From assembly GCF_002086155.1 (NCBI RefSeq), contig NZ_MVHE01000045.1:1-43852 (forward strand): a DNA stretch of 43,852 bases, written 5' to 3'. The notes under the pieces are model-generated. The model did no database searches. It saw only the letters and a list, made by a program, of their open reading frames with translations, and was not told the origin of the DNA. This document shows, piece after piece, positions 7,925 to 15,585 of this stretch. Within the stretch, counting starts at the first letter, position 1, and every line of letters starts with the position of its first letter. The position numbers and the translations under genes are program-made. The DNA is from Mycobacterium angelicum (lineage in GTDB: Bacteria > Actinomycetota > Actinomycetes > Mycobacteriales > Mycobacteriaceae).

Positions 7925-9556
7925 GTGCCGTCCCGCAGTCGCGCACCCACCATGTTGCTCACCGCCATCGCGGTGACGGTGGTGATCGTCGCGTGGGTGC
8001 TGCACCGTCCTCCGGAGAGCAGCCAGCAGACCAAGCCGGCCCGCGACACCCAACTCGTCGAGCAGCCGCTGGTTGGTCTCGGCGGCGGCGTGACGGTCCG
8101 CGAGCTCAGCCAGGACACCCCGTTCTCGCTGGTCGCCCTGACCGGCGACCTGGCCGGCACCTCGACGCGGGTGCGCGCCAAGCGCCCGGACGGGTCGTGG
8201 GGTCCCTGGTATCAGACGGAGCATGAAACCGCCGCACCCGACCCCGGCACTTCCGGGCAGTCCGGCGGCCCGCGCAGTACCGATCCGGTTTTCGTCGGCA
8301 CCACCACGTCGGTCCAGATCGCGGTCACCCGGCCGATGGATGCGCCGGTGACCATGGCCCCGCCCGGCGACAAGCCCGCCGAGGCCGGCCTCGGCTACCG
8401 TCCCGCCACCAAGGAACAGCCCTTCGGGCAGAACATTTCAGCGATTCTCATCTCGCCACCCCAGGCGCCGGCCGAAACCCACTGGAACCCGCCGGCCGGA
8501 GTCACCATGCCGGGCCAGGCGCCGCCCATCATCAGCCGGGCGGAGTGGGGCGCCGACGAGTCGCTGCGATGCGGTAAACCTCAGTACGACAACAGAGTTC
8601 GGGCCGGGGTCGTGCACCACACCGCGGGCAGCAATGACTATTCGCCGCTGGAATCGGCCGGGATCGTCAAGGCCATCTACACCTACCACAGCAAAACGCT
8701 GGGCTGGTGCGACATCGCCTACAACGCACTGGTCGACAAGTACGGCCAGGTGTTCGAGGGCAGCGCGGGCGGGCTCACCAAGCCGGTCGAAGGCTTCCAC
8801 ACCGGCGGCTTCAACCGCGATACCTGGGGTGTGGCGATGCTGGGCAATTTCGACGACGTACCGCCCACACCGATTCAGCTGCGCACCGTCGGCCGCCTGC
8901 TCGGCTGGCGGCTGGGCATGGACGACGTCGACCCCAAGGGCAGCGTGGAACTGGAGTCCGCGGGCGGTTCGTACACCAACTTCCCGGCCGCCGCCATAGC
9001 GAAGCTGCCGACCATCTTCACCCATCGCGACGTCGGGAACACCGACTGCCCGGGCAATGCCGCCTATGCGCTGATGGACGAAATCCGGGACATCGCATCG
9101 CATTTCAACGACCCGCCCGAGGAACTGATCAAGGCGCTGGAAGGTGGCGCGATCTACGAGCACTGGCAGGCACTGGGCGGGATGAACAGCGTGCTGGGTG
9201 CACCGACGTCACCGGAGCTGGACGCCGACAACGGGGCGCGGTATGCAACCTTCGCCAAGGGCGCGATGTACTGGTCGCCGGCGGCGGGTGCCCAGCCGGT
9301 CACCGGCGCGATCTACGACGCCTGGGCCTCGCTGAGCTATGAACGCGGCCCGCTCGGGTTGCCGACCAGCGCGGAAATCCAAGAGCCGCTGTATATCGCG
9401 CAGAACTTCCAGCACGGCACATTGAACTTCGAGCGGCTCACCGGCAACATCACCGAAGTCGTCGACGGGATCAGGACGCCGCTGTCCACCCAGACGGCCA
9501 GTGGGCCGACGGTGCCGCCCGAACACTTCTCGCTGCCCACGCATCCGCCCAACTGA
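7925..9556 (+). CDS. Exported N-acetylmuramoyl-L-alanine amidase of PGRP type (Rv3811-like)
   Basis: Predicted peptidoglycan amidase. It has 543 residues: a signal-anchor at about 9-27, an N-terminal domain with beta-rich SWGPWY-type sequence, and an amidase_2/PGRP domain at about 200-395. Zinc-ligand candidates are His231 or His232 in VVHHTAG, His367 in THRD and Cys375 in DCPGN, all in the expected order. The C-terminal part carries LGFP-like repeats (SVLGAPTS and GPLGLPTS) of the kind found in actinobacterial cell-wall proteins. The GTG at 7925 is chosen because it places the hydrophobic export segment near the N-terminus. It lies 21 bases before the next gene on the same strand, so the two may be co-transcribed. 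Confidence 0.92.
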   Translation: MPSRSRAPTMLLTAIAVTVVIVAWVLHRPPESSQQTKPARDTQLVEQPLVGLGGGVTVRELSQDTPFSLVALTGDLAGTSTRVRAKRPDGSWGPWYQTEHETAAPDPGTSGQSGGPRSTDPVFVGTTTSVQIAVTRPMDAPVTMAPPGDKPAEAGLGYRPATKEQPFGQNISAILISPPQAPAETHWNPPAGVTMPGQAPPIISRAEWGADESLRCGKPQYDNRVRAGVVHHTAGSNDYSPLESAGIVKAIYTYHSKTLGWCDIAYNALVDKYGQVFEGSAGGLTKPVEGFHTGGFNRDTWGVAMLGNFDDVPPTPIQLRTVGRLLGWRLGMDDVDPKGSVELESAGGSYTNFPAAAIAKLPTIFTHRDVGNTDCPGNAAYALMDEIRDIASHFNDPPEELIKALEGGAIYEHWQALGGMNSVLGAPTSPELDADNGARYATFAKGAMYWSPAAGAQPVTGAIYDAWASLSYERGPLGLPTSAEIQEPLYIAQNFQHGTLNFERLTGNITEVVDGIRTPLSTQTASGPTVPPEHFSLPTHPPN

Positions 9557-9577
9557 CGTCGGGTTACTCTGCCCCGT

Positions 9578-11500
9578 GTGGCCGACACACCGTATCTGCG
9601 GATGGATCTCGGTCGCGTTCGCGACAACTTCCGCGCCCTGCGCGCCTGCTTGCCGGAAGCGCAGATCCGCTATGCGGTGAAGGCAAATCCGGCCGAACCG
9701 GTATTGCGGTTGCTGGCCGCCGAAGGGGCCGCATTCGACGTCGCCTCGGTCGGTGAGATCGACTCGTGCCAGGCCGCCGGTATTGCCGGAGCGCTGCTGA
9801 CGTTCGGCAACACCATCAAGAAGCCCTCCGCGGTGGCTGCCGCGTATGCACGGGGAGTGCGGCGGTTTGCCTCCGATACCGAACACGATGCGGCCGCCAT
9901 GGCCGAGCACGCTCCTGGGGCGGGCGTGGAATGCCGTGTGGCGCCGGGGTTTCCGTCGTCGGTGACGCCGTTCGGGCACAAGTTCGGCTGTCCGCCCGCC
10001 GACGCGACCGGCCTGCTGAACCGGGCCCGGCAACTGGGGCTGCGACCCGAAGGCGTCTGCTTTCACGTCGGCTCGCAACAGCTCCACTCGGCGGCCTGGG
10101 AGCTCGGGATCCGCTGTGTCGCACCGATATTCGACGCCATCGGCGATCTCACCACGCTCAATGTCGGTGGCGGGTTCCCGATCGCGTATGCGGCCGGCGC
10201 ACCGAAACTCGAGGCCATCGCCGACGTGATCCGCTCGGCGCTGGACCGTCACTTCGGCGCCACGCATCCCCGACTCGTGGTCGAGCCCGGCCGGCTGATC
10301 GTGGGCTCTGCCGGCACCATCGGAAGCGAAGTGGTCTCCGTTCGAACCGGGACCGATGGCCGCCGCTGGGTGTATCTCGACATCGGCCGCTACAGCGGTC
10401 TGGCCGAAACCGAAAACGAGTACATCCGATACCGGCTGCGCACCGACCGCGACGGCGACCCGGTGGCCGAAGCCGTGATCGCCGGTCCGACCTGCGACGG
10501 CGACGACGTGCCCTACCAAAGCTATCCGCTGCCGGTCACCCTGCGGCCCGGCGACCGGGTCGAGTTCGACGACGCCGGCGCCTACACCGCAAGCTACGCC
10601 GCTACCGCGTTCAACGGATTCCCGCCGCTGCCAACGTATTTCGACGTTGCGACCACTGGCGCGGTGATTGTTGAGCCGCTGGCGCCGGGACTTACCCGGC
10701 ACTGGCGCGTCACCGAAGTCATCTGCGACGTGCGCACTCCGTACCAGGAGCTGATGATCGGCCGGACCGAACAGGGCGTGGCGTTGTTCAGCGACGGCGA
10801 ACGGCAGAGCACCGAATTCAGTCAGCTCGTCTATCACGAGGCACTGCTGGTGCCGGCGCTGCTGCTGGCCGGCAACGTCGAGCGGGTGCTGGTCATCGGG
10901 TCGGGCGAAGGCGTGGTTAGCCAGCTGGCGGTAGCCGCCGGGGCAACGCATGTCGATCACGTCGACATCGACCGTGACGCCGTTCGGTTGTGTGCCGAGC
11001 ACTTGCCCTACGGCTACGCGATGGACGAATTGCTCAGGGCCGAACGAGGTTTGGGCCCGGTTCATGTCCATTACCACGACGGCTGGGACTTTGTCAGCCA
11101 ATCGTCCATGACTTACGACCTGGCCGTGATCGACCTGCCCGACGAGCGATCCGACCCCGCACAGCACAACCGGCTCTACGACGCCGAGTTTCTGCAGCGC
11201 TGTCACAAGATTGCGCGGGTCGTCGCCGGCCAGGCCGGCTGCCCGACACTGTGGCGCAACGAGTCGCTGCGTTCGTCCTGGCAGCGTTTTCACGAAATAT
11301 TCGACACCGTGGTCTATTTCGGCAGCGACGAGCACGAGTGGGCGTTCCTGACAGGCCTGACAGGCCTGAGCGGTCCCGTCGGCGACAGCCCGGTCGCGTC
11401 GATGTCGGCCCGCTTGGCGACGCTGGCCTACCAGCCGCGCACCATCGACGCCCACACGCTCGCCGCGGCCACGGTCCCGCCAAAGGCGCTGCGCGGCTAG
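9578..11500 (+). CDS. Fused ornithine-decarboxylase-like and spermidine-synthase-like protein
   Basis: 640-residue two-domain protein. Residues 1-365 form a fold-III PLP decarboxylase: PLP lysine K35 in YAVKAN, HVGSQ 163-167, GGGFP 197-201, EPGR 236-239, the cross-subunit GPTCDGDD 303-310 with Cys306, and DAGAY 332-336. The C-D-x-D pattern fits bacterial ornithine decarboxylases better than diaminopimelate decarboxylase. Residues 385-590 resemble an aminopropyltransferase: YQELMIG 389-395, YHE 419-421, the nucleotide loop GSGEG 441-445 (usually GGGDG) and DLPD 519-522, keeping both Asp residues of the usual DSSD. It would make putrescine and then add an aminopropyl group. No AdoMet decarboxylase is seen nearby, so the second reaction's donor is uncertain. 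The GTG start has no strong ribosome site. Confidence 0.88.
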   Translation: MADTPYLRMDLGRVRDNFRALRACLPEAQIRYAVKANPAEPVLRLLAAEGAAFDVASVGEIDSCQAAGIAGALLTFGNTIKKPSAVAAAYARGVRRFASDTEHDAAAMAEHAPGAGVECRVAPGFPSSVTPFGHKFGCPPADATGLLNRARQLGLRPEGVCFHVGSQQLHSAAWELGIRCVAPIFDAIGDLTTLNVGGGFPIAYAAGAPKLEAIADVIRSALDRHFGATHPRLVVEPGRLIVGSAGTIGSEVVSVRTGTDGRRWVYLDIGRYSGLAETENEYIRYRLRTDRDGDPVAEAVIAGPTCDGDDVPYQSYPLPVTLRPGDRVEFDDAGAYTASYAATAFNGFPPLPTYFDVATTGAVIVEPLAPGLTRHWRVTEVICDVRTPYQELMIGRTEQGVALFSDGERQSTEFSQLVYHEALLVPALLLAGNVERVLVIGSGEGVVSQLAVAAGATHVDHVDIDRDAVRLCAEHLPYGYAMDELLRAERGLGPVHVHYHDGWDFVSQSSMTYDLAVIDLPDERSDPAQHNRLYDAEFLQRCHKIARVVAGQAGCPTLWRNESLRSSWQRFHEIFDTVVYFGSDEHEWAFLTGLTGLSGPVGDSPVASMSARLATLAYQPRTIDAHTLAAATVPPKALRG

Positions 11501-11621
11501 CGGGCGTAGGCCGGAGAATGCGACACGCCAAATCCGGAGCAAACCGGGGTCGGATGGGATTACGCTCGATTGGTCTTTCTGATCACACCGATCGCCAGGA
11601 AGCCAGTCGGGAGGGACGGCC

Positions 11622-13136
11622 ATGTCGTACGTGGTCACCACGCCGGAGCTAATAACGACAGCGGCTGGGAATCTGGCCGCGGTCGGCTCGGCGGTCGAAG
11701 AGGCAACTTGGGCGGCGGCAGGGTCGACGACCGGGGTCGCGCCCGCGGCCGCCGACGAGGTGTCGCTGGCGATCTCGCGGCTGTTCGGCAGCTTCGGCAA
11801 CGAATTTCAAGCCGTCAGCGCGCAGACGGCGGCTTTTCACGGCGAGTTCGTCGGCCTGTTGAACGGTGGTGCCGCGGCGTACCTGAGCGCCGAGATCGCC
11901 AACGCCGAACAGAATCTGCTGAGCGCGCCGGCCGCGTCCGGCGGCGCGTACGAACGCCTCTTCGTCAACACCGCCACCAATCTGCAGGCCCTCGGGCGCA
12001 CCTGGGCCGCGCACCCCTTCCCGTTATTGAGCCAGGTCCTGGCCAACCAGAAGCGGTACTGGCAGCAGCTCGGCGCCGAGATCGCCAGTTCCATCCAGAA
12101 CATCCCCACCGCACTGGCCAACTTGCCGGCCACCATCCAGGCCGGCGTCCAAGAACTTTCGACGTTCCCGTGGGCGTATTACACACAACAGTTCATCAGC
12201 ACCCAGATCGGCTTCGCCCAAACCTTCTTCACCGCACTCAACAGTGCGGCGACCGGCATCGTCGCCGGGCTGCCCGCTTTCGGCTCGGGCCTTCAGGTGG
12301 CCTTCCAAGCGCTTCTCGCGGGCGACTATTACGGCGCGGTGGAAGATGCGGGGACGGCCCTGGCCAATCTATTGGTCACCGGGTTCAACACCAGCAACTA
12401 CACGGTTGCCGTGAATGGTTTCCCAGTCGTCGACATAACGGCCACGGCGTATCCGGTGGCGCTTGGCCCGCTGCCCGATTTCTTCACCGCCATCGGCGTT
12501 TTCGGCCAAGACGCGCAGTACATCACCAACCTGATGCCCGCGGGATCGGTTCCGAGACAGATCTCCCAGAACTTCACCAATGTGCTCAATACGCTTACCA
12601 ACCCGAATATCACGGCGGTCGCCACGTTATCGATCGACGTGCTAACTCCCAGCGCCACCGGATCGCTGAGCGGCTTCTTCGCGTTGCCCGAAGTCCTCAC
12701 CTATTCGGCACTGGGGCCGCCGATCACCACCCTGACCGGGCTGGCCACCAGCGCCACCGCGGTTCAGCAAGCCCTGGCGGCCGGTAATTTCGCCGGAGCG
12801 CTGGGCGCAATCGGTGATGCTCCGGCCGTCGTCGCCGACAGCTTCCTCAATGGCCACGTCACCAAAGATGTGCTGATATCGGTGCCATCGGGTCTGCCGT
12901 CGTTTCTCGCGCCACCTTTGCCGACGCAGATATTGGTGACGCTGCACTTGCCCTTCGACGGGATTCTGGTGCCTCCAGCCAACCTCACGGCAACGGTGGA
13001 CACGAATAGCCAGATTCCCATTCCCGGTGTCCCGTTCGGCGCAACCATCTTCGGCACACCATTCATGGGACTGGCTCCGCTGCTGATCAATTACGTTCCC
13101 CAACAGCTCGCCCTGGCAATCACACCCGCGGCGTAA
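11622..13136 (+). CDS. PE-family protein with unique (non-PGRS) C-terminal domain
   Basis: 504-residue PE protein, expected to be exported by a type VII (ESX) system. The PE domain covers about residues 1-98, with Pro8-Glu9 and the secretion signature YLSAE at 87-91. The remainder has no Gly-rich PGRS repeats. It is hydrophobic and Ala/Leu/Thr-rich, and ends in a conserved-looking segment around PFDGILVPP and FGTPFMGLAPLL. No GxSxG hydrolase serine was found, so it is not an obvious PE-PPE lipase. ATG at 11622 follows a strong GGGAGGG site at 11609-11615. It occupies the position held by PE_PGRS62 in M. tuberculosis and sits inside the polyamine locus, convergent with the ligase cassette. Confidence 0.92.
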   Translation: MSYVVTTPELITTAAGNLAAVGSAVEEATWAAAGSTTGVAPAAADEVSLAISRLFGSFGNEFQAVSAQTAAFHGEFVGLLNGGAAAYLSAEIANAEQNLLSAPAASGGAYERLFVNTATNLQALGRTWAAHPFPLLSQVLANQKRYWQQLGAEIASSIQNIPTALANLPATIQAGVQELSTFPWAYYTQQFISTQIGFAQTFFTALNSAATGIVAGLPAFGSGLQVAFQALLAGDYYGAVEDAGTALANLLVTGFNTSNYTVAVNGFPVVDITATAYPVALGPLPDFFTAIGVFGQDAQYITNLMPAGSVPRQISQNFTNVLNTLTNPNITAVATLSIDVLTPSATGSLSGFFALPEVLTYSALGPPITTLTGLATSATAVQQALAAGNFAGALGAIGDAPAVVADSFLNGHVTKDVLISVPSGLPSFLAPPLPTQILVTLHLPFDGILVPPANLTATVDTNSQIPIPGVPFGATIFGTPFMGLAPLLINYVPQQLALAITPAA

Positions 13137-13148
13137 CCTACGCCAGGC

Positions 13149-13607
13149 CTACAGAATCGCGACCGCCACCACGATGCCGAGCGCGAACTGCGCGGCGGCC
13201 ACCATCAGCGAGTCGTAGCTGTACTCGTCGGAGGCGAACAACGCTTGAATGTCGATACCGATCACCAGCGCTGCGATCCGCATCATCACCACCTGCGCGG
13301 CAATCCCGATGAGCCCGAACACCGCCGACGACAGCAGCCCCTCGCTGAGGTTCCCCATCGAGGAGTAGATCGCCAGCACCACGATGAGCGCCATGCTCAC
13401 CATTCCGGCGGCGGCCACGATGATCGCATTCGGCTTACCCGCGTTCACCATCCTGCGCAGCGGGCCCGGGGTGGTCAGGTCGATGGCGTAGAACCCGATG
13501 ATCATCAACACCAAACCGAGGATGGAGTAGAGAACGATGGCCCCGGATCCCCGGCCTAGGTAGCTCCAATAGTCCGAATGAGCTGCCGCCACAATGGTTG
13601 TCGTCAT
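13149..13607 (-). CDS. DUF350 (YjfL-type) membrane protein
   Basis: 152-residue protein with four hydrophobic segments at about 22-42, 61-81, 88-112 and 131-151, matching the small DUF350 membrane family. DUF350 genes are known as frequent partners of YgiC/YjfC ATP-grasp ligases, as in the E. coli yjf operon. Their molecular function is not established; a transport or membrane-anchoring role is only inferred. A GGAG site stands six bases before the ATG at 13607. It is the last gene of the three-gene minus-strand cassette. It ends 12 bases from the convergent PE gene, with a 15-base tandem repeat between it and the ligase gene. Confidence 0.85.
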   Translation of the reverse strand: MTTTIVAAAHSDYWSYLGRGSGAIVLYSILGLVLMIIGFYAIDLTTPGPLRRMVNAGKPNAIIVAAAGMVSMALIVVLAIYSSMGNLSEGLLSSAVFGLIGIAAQVVMMRIAALVIGIDIQALFASDEYSYDSLMVAAAQFALGIVVAVAIL

Positions 13608-13625
13608 CGAAGATCTCCGTTCGTT

Positions 13626-13685
13626 TCAGGGGAAGTCATGTCAGGGGAAGTCGTGTCGGTGGAAGTCGTTTCGGGGGAAGTCACT
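13626..13685. repeat. Four tandem 15-bp units
   Basis: Four head-to-tail copies of a 15-base unit, consensus TCRGGGGAAGTCRTG on the plus strand, run from 13626 to 13685. Units differ at one to five positions. The array covers the stop codon of the ATP-grasp ligase gene and most of the gap before the DUF350 gene, ending about 20 bases before the DUF350 start codon. Copy number may vary between strains and change the spacing between the two genes. Confidence 0.85.
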
Positions 13686-14847
13686 GCTGCGGGATCCGGT
13701 GTGGGACGAAGGCCGCGCCGTCGTCGGTGATCAGGCCGGCGGTCTCGCGGATGCCCAGGCCGGCCGACGAATCGCCGACGATCCACGCCCCCAGTGCCGG
13801 CCGCATGCCGTCGAATTCCGGTAGCGGATCGAGCAATTGGTAGACGAAGCCCTCCTCGCCGTAGACGCCGCCGGTGGCCGTCTCCATTCCGGCGCCCACG
13901 ACGGTGACGTTGGCACCCTCCCGGCCCAACTTGGGTTTGCGAACGTATTCGGTGAGCTCGTGCGGGTCATCGATGTAGGCCGGCAACAGGTTTGGATGAC
14001 CCGGATACATCTCCCACAGCACGGCCAGGATCGCCTTGTTGGACAGCAGCGTCTTCCACAGCGGCTCGATCCACATCGTCTGCGGCAGGCTGGACACCAC
14101 ATTCCGGCCGAACTGGTCGTCGAGCACCCACTCCCACGGGTGCAGCTTGAAGATCGCGTCGATCCGGTCTTCCTCCAGATCGACGAACCGCTCCAGCGCG
14201 GAGTCCCAACCGATGTCCTCGATCGTCAGCCCGATGGTCTCAAATCCCGCCTCGGCCGCGGTCTCCTGCATGTACGTCGTCGTAATCTGGTCCTCACCAG
14301 TGGCTTCCACGCCCGACCAGGCGAAGTGCAGCTGGTTGCTGGGCAGCAGATCGCCGACCACCTTCCACCGTTCGACCAGCTGCTCGTGCAGCGAATTCCA
14401 CTGATCGTCGCCGGGGAACTTGTCTTTGAGCCAATACCATTGCAGGATCGCGGCTTCCAACAACGTGGTGGGCGTATCGGCGTTGTACTCCAGCAGCACC
14501 GCGGGCCGTCGCCCGTCATAGCGAATGTCGAAGCGGCCGTATACATGCGGGTCGGAGCGGCGCCACGATTCGGCGATGAACGGCCAACTCCATTCGGGCA
14601 GACCGAAATCCGCGTACCGCTCCATCAAGACGACCTGTTCGACGGCGTTCAGACACATCGAGTGCAGCAGCTCGACGTCGGCTTCGATGGCCAGGATCTC
14701 GTCCATCTCGAATTCGTAGTACACCGACTCGTCCCAGTACGGCCGGTCCGCGCCGCGGGCATCGCGCGCCGGTGTCCCGTATACCAATCCCTGCGATTCG
14801 ACTATCGACTGCCAATTCGGCCGCGGCGCTATCCTGCCGCGTTTCAC
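13681..14847 (-). CDS. Glutathionylspermidine-synthetase-like ATP-grasp amide ligase (YgiC/YjfC type)
   Basis: 388-residue ATP-grasp enzyme of the GSP_synth family. Visible signatures are LLEYNADTPT 119-128, the acidic EDQITTTYM 185-193, FKLHPWEW 233-240, the long IEPLWKTLLSNKAILAVLWE 260-279, NLLPAY 286-291 and VRKPKLGREGANV 302-314, whose Lys should bind ATP. The family joins a carboxylate to a polyamine amine through an acyl phosphate. The N-terminal CHAP amidase domain of E. coli Gss is absent, as in YgiC and YjfC. Because mycobacteria use mycothiol rather than glutathione, the carboxyl partner is unlikely to be glutathione; the true substrate is unknown. The GTG start overlaps the upstream stop as GTGA, giving translational coupling with the DUF1190-like gene. 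Confidence 0.88.
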   Translation of the reverse strand: MKRGRIAPRPNWQSIVESQGLVYGTPARDARGADRPYWDESVYYEFEMDEILAIEADVELLHSMCLNAVEQVVLMERYADFGLPEWSWPFIAESWRRSDPHVYGRFDIRYDGRRPAVLLEYNADTPTTLLEAAILQWYWLKDKFPGDDQWNSLHEQLVERWKVVGDLLPSNQLHFAWSGVEATGEDQITTTYMQETAAEAGFETIGLTIEDIGWDSALERFVDLEEDRIDAIFKLHPWEWVLDDQFGRNVVSSLPQTMWIEPLWKTLLSNKAILAVLWEMYPGHPNLLPAYIDDPHELTEYVRKPKLGREGANVTVVGAGMETATGGVYGEEGFVYQLLDPLPEFDGMRPALGAWIVGDSSAGLGIRETAGLITDDGAAFVPHRIPQQ

Positions 14848-15518
14848 GAGCCGCCGCTCCCGCCGCCGCCCTTGCCGCCGCTACCGCCGAGGCCGCCGCG
14901 CGAAATCGTGGTACCCGACTTCGTCTTGACCGTCGCGCCCTTGGGTGCGGTGGTGGAACCGCCGATCGGCCGTGAGCCGACGGACCCCGAGCTGCCGTAG
15001 TAATAGCGGTATTGATGCCCGCCGTAGAAGAAGAAGCCGTTGAGGCCCGCGGTGTGGCCGGTGCAATAGCTGTCCGGGACGATGACCGGCTGACCGTTCG
15101 GATCCTCTTGGACGCACTGGGCGGTGACGGTGTCCGGCGTCAGCAGCCAATAGCCGAGGCCGGCCACCAGACCCACTATCCCGACGCCGGCGGCGGCGCC
15201 CATCAGAACCCGTTTCTGCTTGCGGCGCTTGGCTTCTGCCTCCTGCCGCGCCTCTTCGAGCTCGCGCTGCTTGTCTTCGAACTTCTGGCGCGCGCGCAAC
15301 TCGGCGGGGGTGGGCGGCCGCGGCTTTGTCGTCGCGGCGTCCTGATACTTGACGGTGCCGGACCGCTTCTTGGGCGGCTCCCCCTGCTTGTCCGGCTTGT
15401 CCCGCTCGCCCTGCTCGTCCCGCTCGTCCTCGAACACGGCCCGGGACTCGGGCTCGCCAGTACTCGCCTCACCATCCCCGGGCGCGCCGGTTACCGGTGG
15501 ATCTTCTTCCGAACCCAC
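14844..15518 (-). CDS. YgiB/DUF1190-like single-pass membrane protein with Gly-Ser tail
   Basis: 224-residue protein, not certainly assigned to a family. Residues 1-70 are acidic and Pro/Lys-rich, and 72-103 look like a charged coiled coil. A membrane helix spans about 104-127. The outer part has two cysteines (135 and 152) and the aromatic stretch GFFFYGGHQYRYYYG 161-175, then a basic Thr/Ser region and a Gly-rich tail ending GGSGGS. A Cys...YC...aromatic...Gly-tail layout resembles YgiB/DUF1190 proteins, which pair with YgiC/YjfC ligases elsewhere. It is the first gene of the cassette, with a GTG start after a good GGAGGA site. Being acted on by the ligase is my inference. Confidence 0.7.
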   Translation of the reverse strand: MGSEEDPPVTGAPGDGEASTGEPESRAVFEDERDEQGERDKPDKQGEPPKKRSGTVKYQDAATTKPRPPTPAELRARQKFEDKQRELEEARQEAEAKRRKQKRVLMGAAAGVGIVGLVAGLGYWLLTPDTVTAQCVQEDPNGQPVIVPDSYCTGHTAGLNGFFFYGGHQYRYYYGSSGSVGSRPIGGSTTAPKGATVKTKSGTTISRGGLGGSGGKGGGGSGGS

Positions 15519-15585
15519 TAGCGGTCCTCCGGTCGGCTAAACGCAGGCACGCGGGCAGTGTCCCACATCGCGACCCCGTGTGCGG

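Noticed and set aside
9209..11800. Very long minus-strand frame antisense to the decarboxylase fusion
   Set aside because: Composition is typical of an antisense shadow. The plus-strand frame shows clear PLP and aminopropyltransferase motifs.
13604..13786. Small minus-strand frame containing TSPET-like repeats
   Set aside because: It arises from the 15-bp DNA repeat and overlaps both the ligase end and the DUF350 start with no ribosome site.
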